DNA of 39,648 nucleotides, taken from positions 49,566-89,213 of the forward strand of contig PMYK01000052.1 in the NCBI GenBank assembly GCA_003171255.1, in the 5' to 3' direction. This document shows, one piece after another, positions 14,796 through 22,406 of the stretch; position 1 is the first letter of the stretch, and the number at the start of each line of letters is the position of its first letter. Made by a program: the position numbers and the translations under genes. This DNA comes from Chloroflexota bacterium. Lineage in GTDB: Bacteria > Chloroflexota > Limnocylindria > Limnocylindrales > CSP1-4. The notes beneath the pieces were generated by a model, which had not been told where the DNA came from, did not search any database, and saw nothing but the letters and a program-made list of their open reading frames with translations.

Positions 14796-16516
14796 GGAAC
14801 AACGCCATGCGCTTCTACTCCGGGGCCATCCTTCGAGCCATCATCAATCGGGTTCACAAGCTTGCGGGCGCGGACCCACTCGACGACAAGGCCAGCCTGC
14901 GCACCGAACTCAAACAGGCCGGTCAGATCGTGGTCATTTTCGCCCTGATGTTGACCGTGCTGATCGGTCTCGTGGGCATCGCCATCGACTCGACCTATTC
15001 CTGGCGAGAGTCGCTGCGAGTCCAGCGCGCCGCGGACGCCGGCTCCCTGGCCGGCGTCGTCTACATGCCAGGCAATGACGGGGGCGCGCTAGCCAAGTCC
15101 ACTGCCAAAGCCGAGACGGCCAAGAACGGATACCCAATCGCTGGCACCACCACCATCGACTTCCCTCCGGCGGCCGACCCGCGCGAGTTGGATGTCTCCC
15201 TTACGACGCAGGTTCCCACCTTCTTCGCCCGGATCTTCGGCATCAACAACTTCACCGTGACCCGCTCCAGCAAGGCGATCTATGTCACGCCGGTGCCGAT
15301 GGGCAGCCCGCTCGGGTACTACGGCGTCTACCAGCTCTGCCCGGTGAGCGGCACCTGCATTACGCAGCCTAAGACTCTGGAGACAGGCGGGAATCTGACA
15401 GTCTCGATTAGCTCTCAAGGGTTCTTCGGCGCAATCGAGGGCGAGGGCTCCAACCGGAGTACGGGCGACGCATATGCCACGTATTACAACCCCAATCCGA
15501 CCACAAACAGTCAGTACACGAAGGACGGTTACCGGTACGAGGTCACGGCCGCAACTTCGGGCAAGGTCTATCTCTTTGATCCGGTCTTCTGCCCCACTTC
15601 TACGAAGACGGGGACAGGAAGTGGTGGGCACTCCGGGGCCGGTGACCACTGGCTGGGGACAACCGCAACCGCCGTATCCACCTACTACATCCTGTGGGAC
15701 ACCCACAACACTCCTCTCGCCACAAAGACCTGGACCAACGTCGCCGAACTCGATCAGAACGACCCAGTCCAGGTCGACAAGGGCGGCACCTACGGTGGCA
15801 GTGACTACTCCGACGGGACGGAGCCCAGCAGCCCCGCCGACTGCGCCAACGACCCACACCACAACAAGTGGGTTGCCCTCGGCTCGGTCACCGCTGGCAG
15901 TACGTACTCCCTCCAGGTGACCACTACGAATCCGAACAACCTCACCGCCAACCTGAACCAGAGCTTCGAGAACATGTTCTCGATCGCGGTCTCGGGCGCT
16001 GGCAACACGGTCCACGGAACCGGGTCGATGGTGACCTACGCCAACGTCGACAGCGGATCGTCGGAGTTCTACCTGGCCCAGATCGATCGGACCTCCGGTG
16101 CTGGGAAGACAATCGAGATCGACCTGTTCGACCCGGGCGACGTCGGCGCTGGGGCATGGCTTCAGATCGAGCCTGACGGCTCGCCGGCATGGCAGCCAAC
16201 AAAGTTCAGCTACACCTCAGACGGCAATTCCTCTCCCCCCAACCGCAGCAGCCCCGCCGGCGGCACCACATGCCTCCAGACATATGGGGGCTCAGGGACT
16301 CCGCCATCCGGCTGCGGCGAGACCGCCACCAGCGGCGGCCAGTTCTACCAGAACAGCTGGGTACAGATCTTCATCACTCTGCCGACGACCTATGGCGATG
16401 CCACCCACCCGTTGACTCAGAGCGGCTGGTGGAAGATCAAGTACATCGTGGCACAAGCAAACGACACCACGACCTGGCAGGTTTCCATTCGAGGCAACCC
16501 GGTCCACTTGATCTGA
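14792..16516 (+). CDS. TadG-like pilus assembly protein
   Basis: The 574-residue product starts at GTG 14792, overlapping the TadE stop as GTGA (an in-frame ATG lies at 14807). After a polar N-terminus of about 40 residues comes the Tad-domain head: KQAGQIVVIFALMLTVLIGL, then VGIAIDSTYSWRESLRVQ and RAADAGSLAGVVYMPGND. This Tad-N pattern includes the AADAAALAG-like motif. The rest is a large secreted domain rich in Ser, Thr, Gly and Asn, with several Cys. TadG proteins act in Flp pilus biogenesis or as surface proteins. It ends the operon and is followed by a strong hairpin. Confidence 0.85.
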   Translation: MRNNAMRFYSGAILRAIINRVHKLAGADPLDDKASLRTELKQAGQIVVIFALMLTVLIGLVGIAIDSTYSWRESLRVQRAADAGSLAGVVYMPGNDGGALAKSTAKAETAKNGYPIAGTTTIDFPPAADPRELDVSLTTQVPTFFARIFGINNFTVTRSSKAIYVTPVPMGSPLGYYGVYQLCPVSGTCITQPKTLETGGNLTVSISSQGFFGAIEGEGSNRSTGDAYATYYNPNPTTNSQYTKDGYRYEVTAATSGKVYLFDPVFCPTSTKTGTGSGGHSGAGDHWLGTTATAVSTYYILWDTHNTPLATKTWTNVAELDQNDPVQVDKGGTYGGSDYSDGTEPSSPADCANDPHHNKWVALGSVTAGSTYSLQVTTTNPNNLTANLNQSFENMFSIAVSGAGNTVHGTGSMVTYANVDSGSSEFYLAQIDRTSGAGKTIEIDLFDPGDVGAGAWLQIEPDGSPAWQPTKFSYTSDGNSSPPNRSSPAGGTTCLQTYGGSGTPPSGCGETATSGGQFYQNSWVQIFITLPTTYGDATHPLTQSGWWKIKYIVAQANDTTTWQVSIRGNPVHLI

Positions 16517-16541
16517 GACAGGACCCACGAGCGAGTACCAG

Positions 16542-16565
16542 GAGGCCCCCGGCGACGGGGGCCTC
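16542..16565 (+). terminator. Terminator hairpin after the TadE-TadE-TadG operon
   Basis: A perfect 9-bp GC-rich stem (arms 16542-16550 and 16557-16565) encloses a 6-nt loop, 25 bp after the TadG stop codon. No T-run follows. It lies between the operon and the HNH gene transcribed in the same direction. Confidence 0.7.
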
Positions 16566-16665
16566 TCTCGTGGTCGCGACCGGTGTCCTGCGCAGACCGC
16601 CGGATCCTGCGGCCCGCCAACCCGAGACGACCCGTCGGAACCGAAGAGCCAGGGCCATCCTCTGG

Positions 16666-16671
16666 TAGGAT
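16666..16671 (+). promoter_or_regulatory. Extended -10 box (TGG-TAGGAT) before the HNH nuclease gene
   Basis: TAGGAT is preceded by TGG, the extended -10 pattern TGn, and ends exactly six bases before the ATG. There is no Shine-Dalgarno, so a leaderless transcript is likely. Confidence 0.5.
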
Positions 16672-16677
16672 GCGTCT

Positions 16678-17190
16678 ATGGAGGGCGTGGTCCTGGTCCT
16701 CAATCAGAACTATGAGCCACTTAACGTGTGCAACCTGCCGCGCGCCTTCCGGTTGGTGTTCGGCGCTCGGGCAGAAGTGCTCGAGTACGACCACCAGATG
16801 ATCCGGACGCCGCGGGCAGACTACCGCGCGCCTGCCGTGATCCGGCTCCAGCACCAGATCCGACGGCCCCGGCCACGCGTCAAGCTGACGCGCCGCGAGG
16901 TCTTCATCCGCGATGCCTACACCTGCCAGTACTGCGGCCACCAGACCGGCGACCTCACCCTAGACCACGTCGTGCCCCGGCACCGCGGTGGCGCCCACTC
17001 CTGGGACAACCTGGTCACAGCCTGCAAGTCCTGCAATCACCGCAAGGGGGGCAAGCTCCTCGACGACGCCAAGCTGCGCCTGGCCCGCCGCCCGATCGAG
17101 CCCCGCTGCGACGTCTACTCGCTCTTCACCCCGTACCTGCGGAACGATCGCAACGAGAGCTGGCGCTCGTACCTGTTCCTTGGCCACTGA
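16678..17190 (+). CDS. HNH endonuclease
   Basis: The 170-residue protein has an N-terminal domain typical of a widely conserved HNH family (VVLVLNQNYEPLNVCNLPRA). The HNH centre follows: a zinc pair in TCQYCGHQTGDLTLDH (Cys83, Cys86), the catalytic Asp-His (96-97), Asn111 in SWDNLVTACKSCNHRKGG and its Cys pair (116 and 119), and a downstream His121. Members are small, often single-copy nucleases of unknown physiological role. The CCA-adding enzyme gene starts inside its last codons. The ATG start follows a TAGGAT box. Confidence 0.92.
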   Translation: MEGVVLVLNQNYEPLNVCNLPRAFRLVFGARAEVLEYDHQMIRTPRADYRAPAVIRLQHQIRRPRPRVKLTRREVFIRDAYTCQYCGHQTGDLTLDHVVPRHRGGAHSWDNLVTACKSCNHRKGGKLLDDAKLRLARRPIEPRCDVYSLFTPYLRNDRNESWRSYLFLGH

Positions 17191-18559
17191 GCCTGAGCCC
17201 GGGCCACGGCCGCAGATACCCGCGCCCGTCGCCGAACTGCTCGCCACCCTCTGGCGGGGCGGCCAGGCTGCGTACGTCGTCGGCGGCTGTCTGCGTGACG
17301 CGCTGCTGGAACGAAGGCCGGCCGACTGGGACCTGACGACCGACGCGGCGCCTGAGCGCGTCCAGGCCCTATTCCCACATTCGCTCTACGAGAATCGGTT
17401 CGGGACAGTCGTGGTCCACCACCGCGGAGCCCAGTACGAGATCACTGCCTTCAGGCGGGACGTGTCGTATTCGGACTTCCGCCATCCCGACTCGGTCGAG
17501 TTCGGCGATTCGATCGAGGATGACCTGGCCCGACGCGACTTCACCGTGAACGCGATGGCATGGGGCTCGCGGCCGGGCGAGGAGCCGACCTTCGTAGATC
17601 CGCACCGCGGCCGTGACGACCTGGCCCGAGGTCTCCTACGGGCGGTCGGCGATCCGGATCGGCGGTTCGGTGAGGACGCCCTGCGAATGGTTCGTGCGGT
17701 CAGGCTCGCGGCGACGCTGGGCTTCGAAGTCGAAGCCGAAACCCTGGCCGCGATCGGTCGCAACTCCGGGCTCGCCGCTCACCTTTCGGGCGAACGCATC
17801 TGCGCCGAGCTGCTCAAGCTCCTCGCGGCGGACAGGCCGTCCGTCGGTCTGAGGCTGATGGCCGACTCGGGCCTGCTGGCCGTGATCTCTCCCGACCTGG
17901 GCCGCCAGCCCGGGCTCGGGCAGAACAAGATCGAACGCGAGGACCTGTGGGACCACACCGTCCGCACAGTCGACGCGACGCCGGCCAAGCAGGTGGTCCG
18001 GCTGGCGGCGCTGCTCCATGACATCGGCAAGCCCGACACGCTCGCCGACGGGCATTTCCACGGCCACGAGTCGGTGGGCGCCGGGATGGCGCGCGACTTC
18101 CTGGCCGGCATCCACGCCCCGCGGGCCCTCCAGGAGCGAGTGGCTCACCTCGTCCTCCACCACATGTTCATGTATGAGCCGAACTGGAGCGACGCCGCCG
18201 TCCGGCGCTTCATCCGGAAGGTGGGCCCGGGTTCGATCGACGATCTCCTGGCTCTTCGAGCCGCCGACAACGAGGGCAGCGGCCAGCCCGCCGATGCGGG
18301 CCACCTGACCGAGCTTGAGTCGCGCGTCCGGGGCGAACTTGCGGCGAACCTGGTCCTGGGGCGCAGCCAGCTGGCAATCGACGGGAACGACCTCATCGCG
18401 GAGCTGGGCCTGCCCCGGGGTCGGGTCCTTGGCCGGCTCCTCGACGACCTGACCGACCGAGTCGTGGCCGAGCCCGCTCTCAACGACCGATCGATCCTGC
18501 TGGACCTGGCGCGACAGCTGATATCGGATCGCCCGTTGGTAGAGAATCTCATCTCGTGA
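17180..18559 (+). CDS. cca: CCA tRNA nucleotidyltransferase / poly(A) polymerase family with HD domain
   Basis: The 459-residue protein starts at TTG 17180, overlapping the HNH gene by 11 bp; no in-frame ATG precedes the conserved domain, so the exact start is uncertain. The head domain has AAYVVGGCLRDALLERRPAD followed by WDLTTDAAPE, where the two Asp residues bind metal. It also has RRDFTVNAMAW and RRFGEDALRMVRAVRLAATL, all diagnostic of class II CCA-adding enzymes. A HD domain follows, with LAALLHDIGKPDT. The enzyme adds or repairs the CCA 3' end of tRNAs; poly(A) polymerase activity is the alternative. It is 22 bp upstream of the TPR gene. Confidence 0.92.
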   Translation: MATEPEPGPRPQIPAPVAELLATLWRGGQAAYVVGGCLRDALLERRPADWDLTTDAAPERVQALFPHSLYENRFGTVVVHHRGAQYEITAFRRDVSYSDFRHPDSVEFGDSIEDDLARRDFTVNAMAWGSRPGEEPTFVDPHRGRDDLARGLLRAVGDPDRRFGEDALRMVRAVRLAATLGFEVEAETLAAIGRNSGLAAHLSGERICAELLKLLAADRPSVGLRLMADSGLLAVISPDLGRQPGLGQNKIEREDLWDHTVRTVDATPAKQVVRLAALLHDIGKPDTLADGHFHGHESVGAGMARDFLAGIHAPRALQERVAHLVLHHMFMYEPNWSDAAVRRFIRKVGPGSIDDLLALRAADNEGSGQPADAGHLTELESRVRGELAANLVLGRSQLAIDGNDLIAELGLPRGRVLGRLLDDLTDRVVAEPALNDRSILLDLARQLISDRPLVENLIS

Positions 18560-18581
18560 AGTCGACACGCAGGATGGGCTG

Positions 18582-20312
18582 ATGTTCGAGTTACTGCTCC
18601 AGGCCGACAAGGCGCTCGCCGCAGGTTCGCTCGACCAGGCCGAGAAGACCTACTGGCAGATCATCGAGCTCGACCCGGCGAACGCCATCGCGGTCGCCGG
18701 TCTGGCGCGCGTCTCGATAGAGCGGGGCGACGAACGCCGGGCCCGAACCTTTGCCGACCGCGCCTTGGGCATCGACCCCGAAAGCATCGCCGCGCGGTGG
18801 GTTCTACAGACCCTCGAGAACAAGGCGACGGGGACGGCCGAGCCAGACGTCATGGCGGGGCCGCTGCGCGCGGCTGAGCAACTCGAGGCGTTAAGCAGGC
18901 GGCGCGGAGCCGACAGCGCCGGGACCGAGGAGATAACCAAGTCGTCCGCAAGTCGGCGAGGTGCCGCGAAGGCAAAGGGCCAAGCCTTGGCCACTCCGCC
19001 GGCGGCACCGACCAGGGGGTCGCGAGGCCGGACGAGACCGGACCAGATCGGGCCGCTGCCCTCGGAGCCTCTGCGCGAGCGCCGCCAGGCCGGCAGGCTT
19101 GCCGCTGCCGCCGCTGCCGCCGCTGCCGCCGCCCGCGAGCCCGTCCAGCCGCGCCACGAGCCGCATCACGCCATGCCGATGGGCAGGCGCCTCTTCGAGC
19201 CGGGGCAGCTGAAATCGCCCCCATCCGACGCGTTCTCCGACGCGGAGATGGCGGCCGTGGTCGAGGCGGTCGATGCCCTCGACGACACCGCCCCAACTGC
19301 CACGATCGCTCCGGAAACCGGAGTCGAGGCCGGCGGCCTGGCCGACGTCATGCGCGCGATCGACGCAACGGAAGCCGACGAAACCGTGGCCATTCGAATT
19401 GCATTGGTATCGGGCGCGGCCGTGGTCGAGGCCGCGGAGCTTGAGGCGGCCGAGTTCGCCGGCCATGCGGACCGCGACGTGTTCGACGCGGGGCAATCGG
19501 ACGTGGCTGCCGCGCTCGACGTCGAAGACGCCGCGGGACCACTGCCGCCGCCCGAGGTCGAGCCCGGCGCCGACGCCTTCGCAGCGGACCCCGAGGCGGC
19601 CGCGGCCATCGCAGCCGGGGTCGAGGCTGCGGAAGCGGCAGAAGCGTTCGCGGCCGCGACGGCTCGAGCGGAATCGCTGCCGAGGCCGGAATTCGAGCCC
19701 GAGGCCGATTTCGGCGTCGAGCCCGGCGCCGACGAGTTCGAGGCGGCGGAAGCACAGGCACGGTCCCAGGCCAGAAGGGAGCTCGGTCCGAGGCAGGACG
19801 AGACGACCGGACCGGATTCGGGCGAATTCGAGGCCGCGCCCGCACCCGCCGCGTTCGGGCCGGGCCCGGCACAACCTGCAGAAGCTGCCGACGCGGCCGA
19901 GGCCGAGGCCGCAGCCGCCGCTGAGGCCGTCCGCGAGGTAGCACGCGCGTCCGAGGACGAGCAGCTGGTGCCGGCGGCGCACTCCCGCAGGCCGCACCAG
20001 CACAGCGGCGCAGAGGAACCGTCGGAGCAGGAGGCCGAGGCGCAGGCGCTGCGCGAAGCCATGGCCATCGTTCTCGGGGCGGACGGCGAAGCCGAAGCCG
20101 GCGCCGCCGAGGCGCCGGGCGCGTCGACCGGGGCCGCCGGGAGCCCGACCGGGCCGGCCGATGCCGCTGGACCGGACGACGACACCGTCATTGAGCGCCC
20201 GGACGGGGAGCCGGTCGACAAGGCCGACTCTGAGGCCCCCACAATAGACGACACCAGAGGCGATTCCCCGCGCCGCAAGCGGGGGCTGTTCCGCCGCTTC
20301 AGGAGTGGTTGA
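18582..20312 (+). CDS. TPR protein with long Ala/Glu-rich disordered tail
   Basis: The 576-residue protein begins with two tetratricopeptide-like helices pairs (LLLQADKALAAGSLDQAEKT, then GLARVSIERGDERRARTFAD with RALGIDPES). About 470 residues of Ala, Glu, Asp, Gly and Pro follow, strongly acidic and with stretches such as AAAAAAAAAAREPVQP. The last ten residues are basic (RKRGLFRRFRSG). The tail is probably unstructured, and the codons are GC-rich but in frame without interruptions. Length varies widely between such proteins, so homology search by the tail is unreliable. It ends directly at the epimerase ATG. A role in scaffolding or protein interaction is only inferred from TPR. Confidence 0.8.
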   Translation: MFELLLQADKALAAGSLDQAEKTYWQIIELDPANAIAVAGLARVSIERGDERRARTFADRALGIDPESIAARWVLQTLENKATGTAEPDVMAGPLRAAEQLEALSRRRGADSAGTEEITKSSASRRGAAKAKGQALATPPAAPTRGSRGRTRPDQIGPLPSEPLRERRQAGRLAAAAAAAAAAAREPVQPRHEPHHAMPMGRRLFEPGQLKSPPSDAFSDAEMAAVVEAVDALDDTAPTATIAPETGVEAGGLADVMRAIDATEADETVAIRIALVSGAAVVEAAELEAAEFAGHADRDVFDAGQSDVAAALDVEDAAGPLPPPEVEPGADAFAADPEAAAAIAAGVEAAEAAEAFAAATARAESLPRPEFEPEADFGVEPGADEFEAAEAQARSQARRELGPRQDETTGPDSGEFEAAPAPAAFGPGPAQPAEAADAAEAEAAAAAEAVREVARASEDEQLVPAAHSRRPHQHSGAEEPSEQEAEAQALREAMAIVLGADGEAEAGAAEAPGASTGAAGSPTGPADAAGPDDDTVIERPDGEPVDKADSEAPTIDDTRGDSPRRKRGLFRRFRSG

Positions 20313-21323
20313 ATGCGCATTCTCGTGACCGGCGGAGCCGGCTACGTCGGATCCGTGTCGGTCGAAGCGTTCCTTGAGGCCGGCCACGAGGTCACCGTCC
20401 TTGACGACCTGTCGACCGGTCACCGCGCCGCGGTGCCTGCAGGGGCAGCCCTCGAGGTCGGCAGCTACGCCGAAGCCACGGCCGTGGCCGCCCTGTTGCA
20501 GCGACGCCGGATCGACGCGGTTCTGCATTGCGGAGCGAAGTCACTCGTCGGCGAGTCCATGACCGATCCGGCGATCTACTTCCGCGCCAACGTGGCCGGT
20601 GGCATCGCCCTACTCGACGGCATGCGCGCGGCCGGTGTGAAGCGGATCGTCTTCAGCTCCACGGCCTCCATCTATGGCATGCCCGATAGGACGCCCGTGA
20701 CCGAGTCGGACCCGCTCCGGCCTATCAACGCCTACGGTGAGACGAAGCGGACCGTCGAGGCGGCGATCGCCTGGTACGGCCATGGCTATGGTCTGCGGGG
20801 AGTGATCCTGCGGTACTTCAATGCCGCCGGCGCGAGCGTCGCGAATGGCGAGGAGCATGCGCCCGAGACGCACCTCATCCCAAACATCCTGGCGGCGGTG
20901 GAGCAGGGTCGCGAGGTGACCCTCTTTGGCGAGGACTACCCCACTCCCGACGGGACCTGTGTCCGCGACTACATCCACGTGAAGGACCTGGCCGCGGCGC
21001 ATCTGGCGGCGCTCGAGGCGACGGAGCCGGCCGATCCCCGAACCGGCCCCGCGACCGGCCCGTGCGAGCCGTTGATCTGCAACCTGGGCAGTGGCACGGG
21101 CTTCAGCAACCGCCAGATCGTGGCCGCCGCCGAGGCGGTGGTGGGCCACGCCATCCCCGTGAAGATGGGCCCGCGCCGCGCCGGGGACCCGCCGGTCCTC
21201 GTTGCGAGCGCCGCCACGGCAGCTGCCGTGCTCGGCTGGCAGCCCCGCCACGACACGATCGAGGAGATGATCGGCTCAGCCTGGCAGTGGCGCCTCGCGC
21301 ACCCGGGAGGCTATGCCGAGTAG
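20313..21323 (+). CDS. galE: UDP-glucose 4-epimerase-like NAD-dependent sugar epimerase
   Basis: The 336-residue protein starts one base after the TPR stop codon. It has the NAD-binding motif LVTGGAGYVGSVSVEA (GxxGxxG), the catalytic region FSSTASIYG and YGETK (Tyr141, Lys145), and the substrate segment RYFNAAGAS, all typical of the GalE branch of extended short-chain dehydrogenases. GalE interconverts UDP-glucose and UDP-galactose, here possibly supplying UDP-sugars for polysaccharide or solute synthesis. The ending GYAE and length match. A different sugar specificity cannot be excluded. Confidence 0.9.
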   Translation: MRILVTGGAGYVGSVSVEAFLEAGHEVTVLDDLSTGHRAAVPAGAALEVGSYAEATAVAALLQRRRIDAVLHCGAKSLVGESMTDPAIYFRANVAGGIALLDGMRAAGVKRIVFSSTASIYGMPDRTPVTESDPLRPINAYGETKRTVEAAIAWYGHGYGLRGVILRYFNAAGASVANGEEHAPETHLIPNILAAVEQGREVTLFGEDYPTPDGTCVRDYIHVKDLAAAHLAALEATEPADPRTGPATGPCEPLICNLGSGTGFSNRQIVAAAEAVVGHAIPVKMGPRRAGDPPVLVASAATAAAVLGWQPRHDTIEEMIGSAWQWRLAHPGGYAE

Positions 21324-21331
21324 CCTCGCCA

Positions 21332-21349
21332 CGACCCACTCATGGGTCG
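21332..21349 (+). terminator. Terminator hairpin after galE
   Basis: A perfect 7-bp stem (21332-21338 with 21343-21349) with a CTCA loop lies 9 bp past the galE stop. No T-run follows. Confidence 0.55.
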
Positions 21350-21378
21350 CGACACCGCCCCGGCGGGCTGCCGAGCGG

Positions 21379-21576
21379 CAACTGGACAGACTGTGCCCGA
21401 GGTGGGAATTGGTGAACGGCGGATGGCTTTCCGGCTACTCGGTCCGCCCGAGTTGGAGGATTCCACGCTCAATCGCGGCTTGCCGTGCTCGGCCGTCGCC
21501 CTCTGCGACTCCGTTTGGGGCCTCATCGCCTCCTCGGGGCGGCCTAACTCCCACCTGAGGCAAGTCTGACCAGTTG
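21379..21576. repeat. 198-bp element flanked by ~31-bp inverted repeats (MITE-like)
   Basis: The left arm (21379-21410) and the reverse complement of the right arm (21546-21576) align at 27 of 31 positions with one insertion; both begin CAACTGG and continue with CAGACT and AGGTGGGA. The interior has no coding frame or evident inner symmetry. I see no target-site duplication at the edges. The size and arms suggest a MITE, but a long RNA stem is also possible. Confidence 0.6.
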
Positions 21577-21652
21577 ACCCCACCGGGCAGCGCCACGGAG
21601 GCCGCGGAGTGGGCGGTGCTCCGAGACGTTTCGGAGGCGACCCAACCGGGTC

Positions 21653-21658
21653 TAGAAT
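21653..21658 (+). promoter_or_regulatory. -10-like box (TAGAAT) before the ligase-like gene
   Basis: TAGAAT ends exactly six bases before the ATG, with no Shine-Dalgarno between. A weak -35-like TTCGGA lies 17 bp further upstream. This again suggests leaderless transcription. Confidence 0.5.
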
Positions 21659-21664
21659 CGGGCC

Positions 21665-22354
21665 ATGCCACTCTTCCGACACGCCGCCCCGCCCGCGCCA
21701 CCGGCCGACCCGGCCGATTGGCGGCCCCAGCGTTTCGGTCGAGGCGGCGGCCATTCGATGCGCGATCCGATCATCGAGCCGAGCTGGTCCGGCGTTCGCG
21801 TCCTCGCTCGCGTCAGCGATGGCCACACGGTGTTCAGCGACGAGGAAGGGTTCGACTGCACCGGCGAGTTCGCCGGCGTCGCGGAGGCCGTCGCCGGCGC
21901 GGCGCAGGCCCGCGAGCTTATCTTCGACGGCTTCCTGACGGTCGAGCCGACACAGGTGGTCGCGGGCGTGCCGATGCCCGAGATCGAGGCGCCGAGCAGC
22001 GGCGAGATGATGGCCCAGTTCATCGTCGGTAGCCGCGGCGCTCGGGCGGTCGCGCCCGAACGCCGCCTCGACCCAGACCGTCCGATCGCCTTCGTCGCGG
22101 TCGACCTCCTCGAGATCGACGGCACGCGCCTGCTCGACGTCCCACTGCTCGAGCGCAAACGCCTGCTCGATGGATCGCTCCGCCAGGGCGAGCTGGTTCG
22201 CATAACGCCGTTCGTTCGGCCGCCGATCGACAGCTTCATCGCGACGTGGCGAGGTCTCGGCTTTCGGGCGCTGGTCTACAAGGGCGCCAACAGCCGCTAC
22301 ATCCCGGACGCACCCAACAACGACTGGTCGATCGTCTCGATGCCGAGCCGGTAG
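21665..22354 (+). CDS. ATP-dependent DNA ligase-like protein, catalytic residues lost
   Basis: The 229-residue protein follows the order of an ATP-dependent DNA ligase adenylation domain but lacks the key residues. Motif I (usually KxDGxR) reads SWSGVR at 40-45, so Lys and Asp are Ser. Motif III, usually LDGE, is IFDGFL (Glu is Phe90). The mid-segment AFVAVDLLEIDGTRLLDVPL matches the ligase pattern FxxFDLLxLDG. Motif IV (EGxVxK) is RALVYK, keeping only Lys206, followed by SRYIPDAPNNDW. No OB domain or C-terminal K motif is present. It is probably a pseudoenzyme with a structural or binding role. A distant nucleotidyltransferase other than ligase is the alternative. It is the first gene after the inverted-repeat element. 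Confidence 0.72.
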   Translation: MPLFRHAAPPAPPADPADWRPQRFGRGGGHSMRDPIIEPSWSGVRVLARVSDGHTVFSDEEGFDCTGEFAGVAEAVAGAAQARELIFDGFLTVEPTQVVAGVPMPEIEAPSSGEMMAQFIVGSRGARAVAPERRLDPDRPIAFVAVDLLEIDGTRLLDVPLLERKRLLDGSLRQGELVRITPFVRPPIDSFIATWRGLGFRALVYKGANSRYIPDAPNNDWSIVSMPSR

Positions 22355-22393
22355 CTCGCCGGATCGAACCCTCCCCCGAACCGCCCGGCGTGG

Positions 22394-22399
22394 TACGGT
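22394..22399 (+). promoter_or_regulatory. Extended -10 box (TGG-TACGGT) before the glycosyltransferase gene
   Basis: TACGGT is preceded by TGG and ends seven bases before the ATG at 22407. This supports the ATG over the GTG at 22398, which would overlap the box. No Shine-Dalgarno is visible. Confidence 0.45.
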
Positions 22400-22406
22400 G
22401 CCACCG

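Larger units (their letters stand above)
21324..21664. other. Intergenic region with terminator and inverted-repeat element
   Basis: The gap contains a hairpin right after galE and a 200-bp element bounded by long inverted repeats (both listed separately). The remaining 90 bp hold a -10-like box. No protein-like frame was found in the gap. Confidence 0.65.

Noticed and set aside
19100-19131. Trinucleotide-like GCC/GCT repeats
   Set aside because: They encode poly-Ala in the TPR protein; coding low complexity rather than a separate repeat element.
18891-20528. 545-codon open frame on the minus strand
   Set aside because: It mirrors the Ala/Glu-rich tail of the TPR protein; Gly/Arg/Leu-rich and without motifs.
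21379-21576. A full insertion sequence at the inverted repeats
   Set aside because: The interior has no transposase frame and no target duplication was seen, so only a MITE-like or structural element is claimed.
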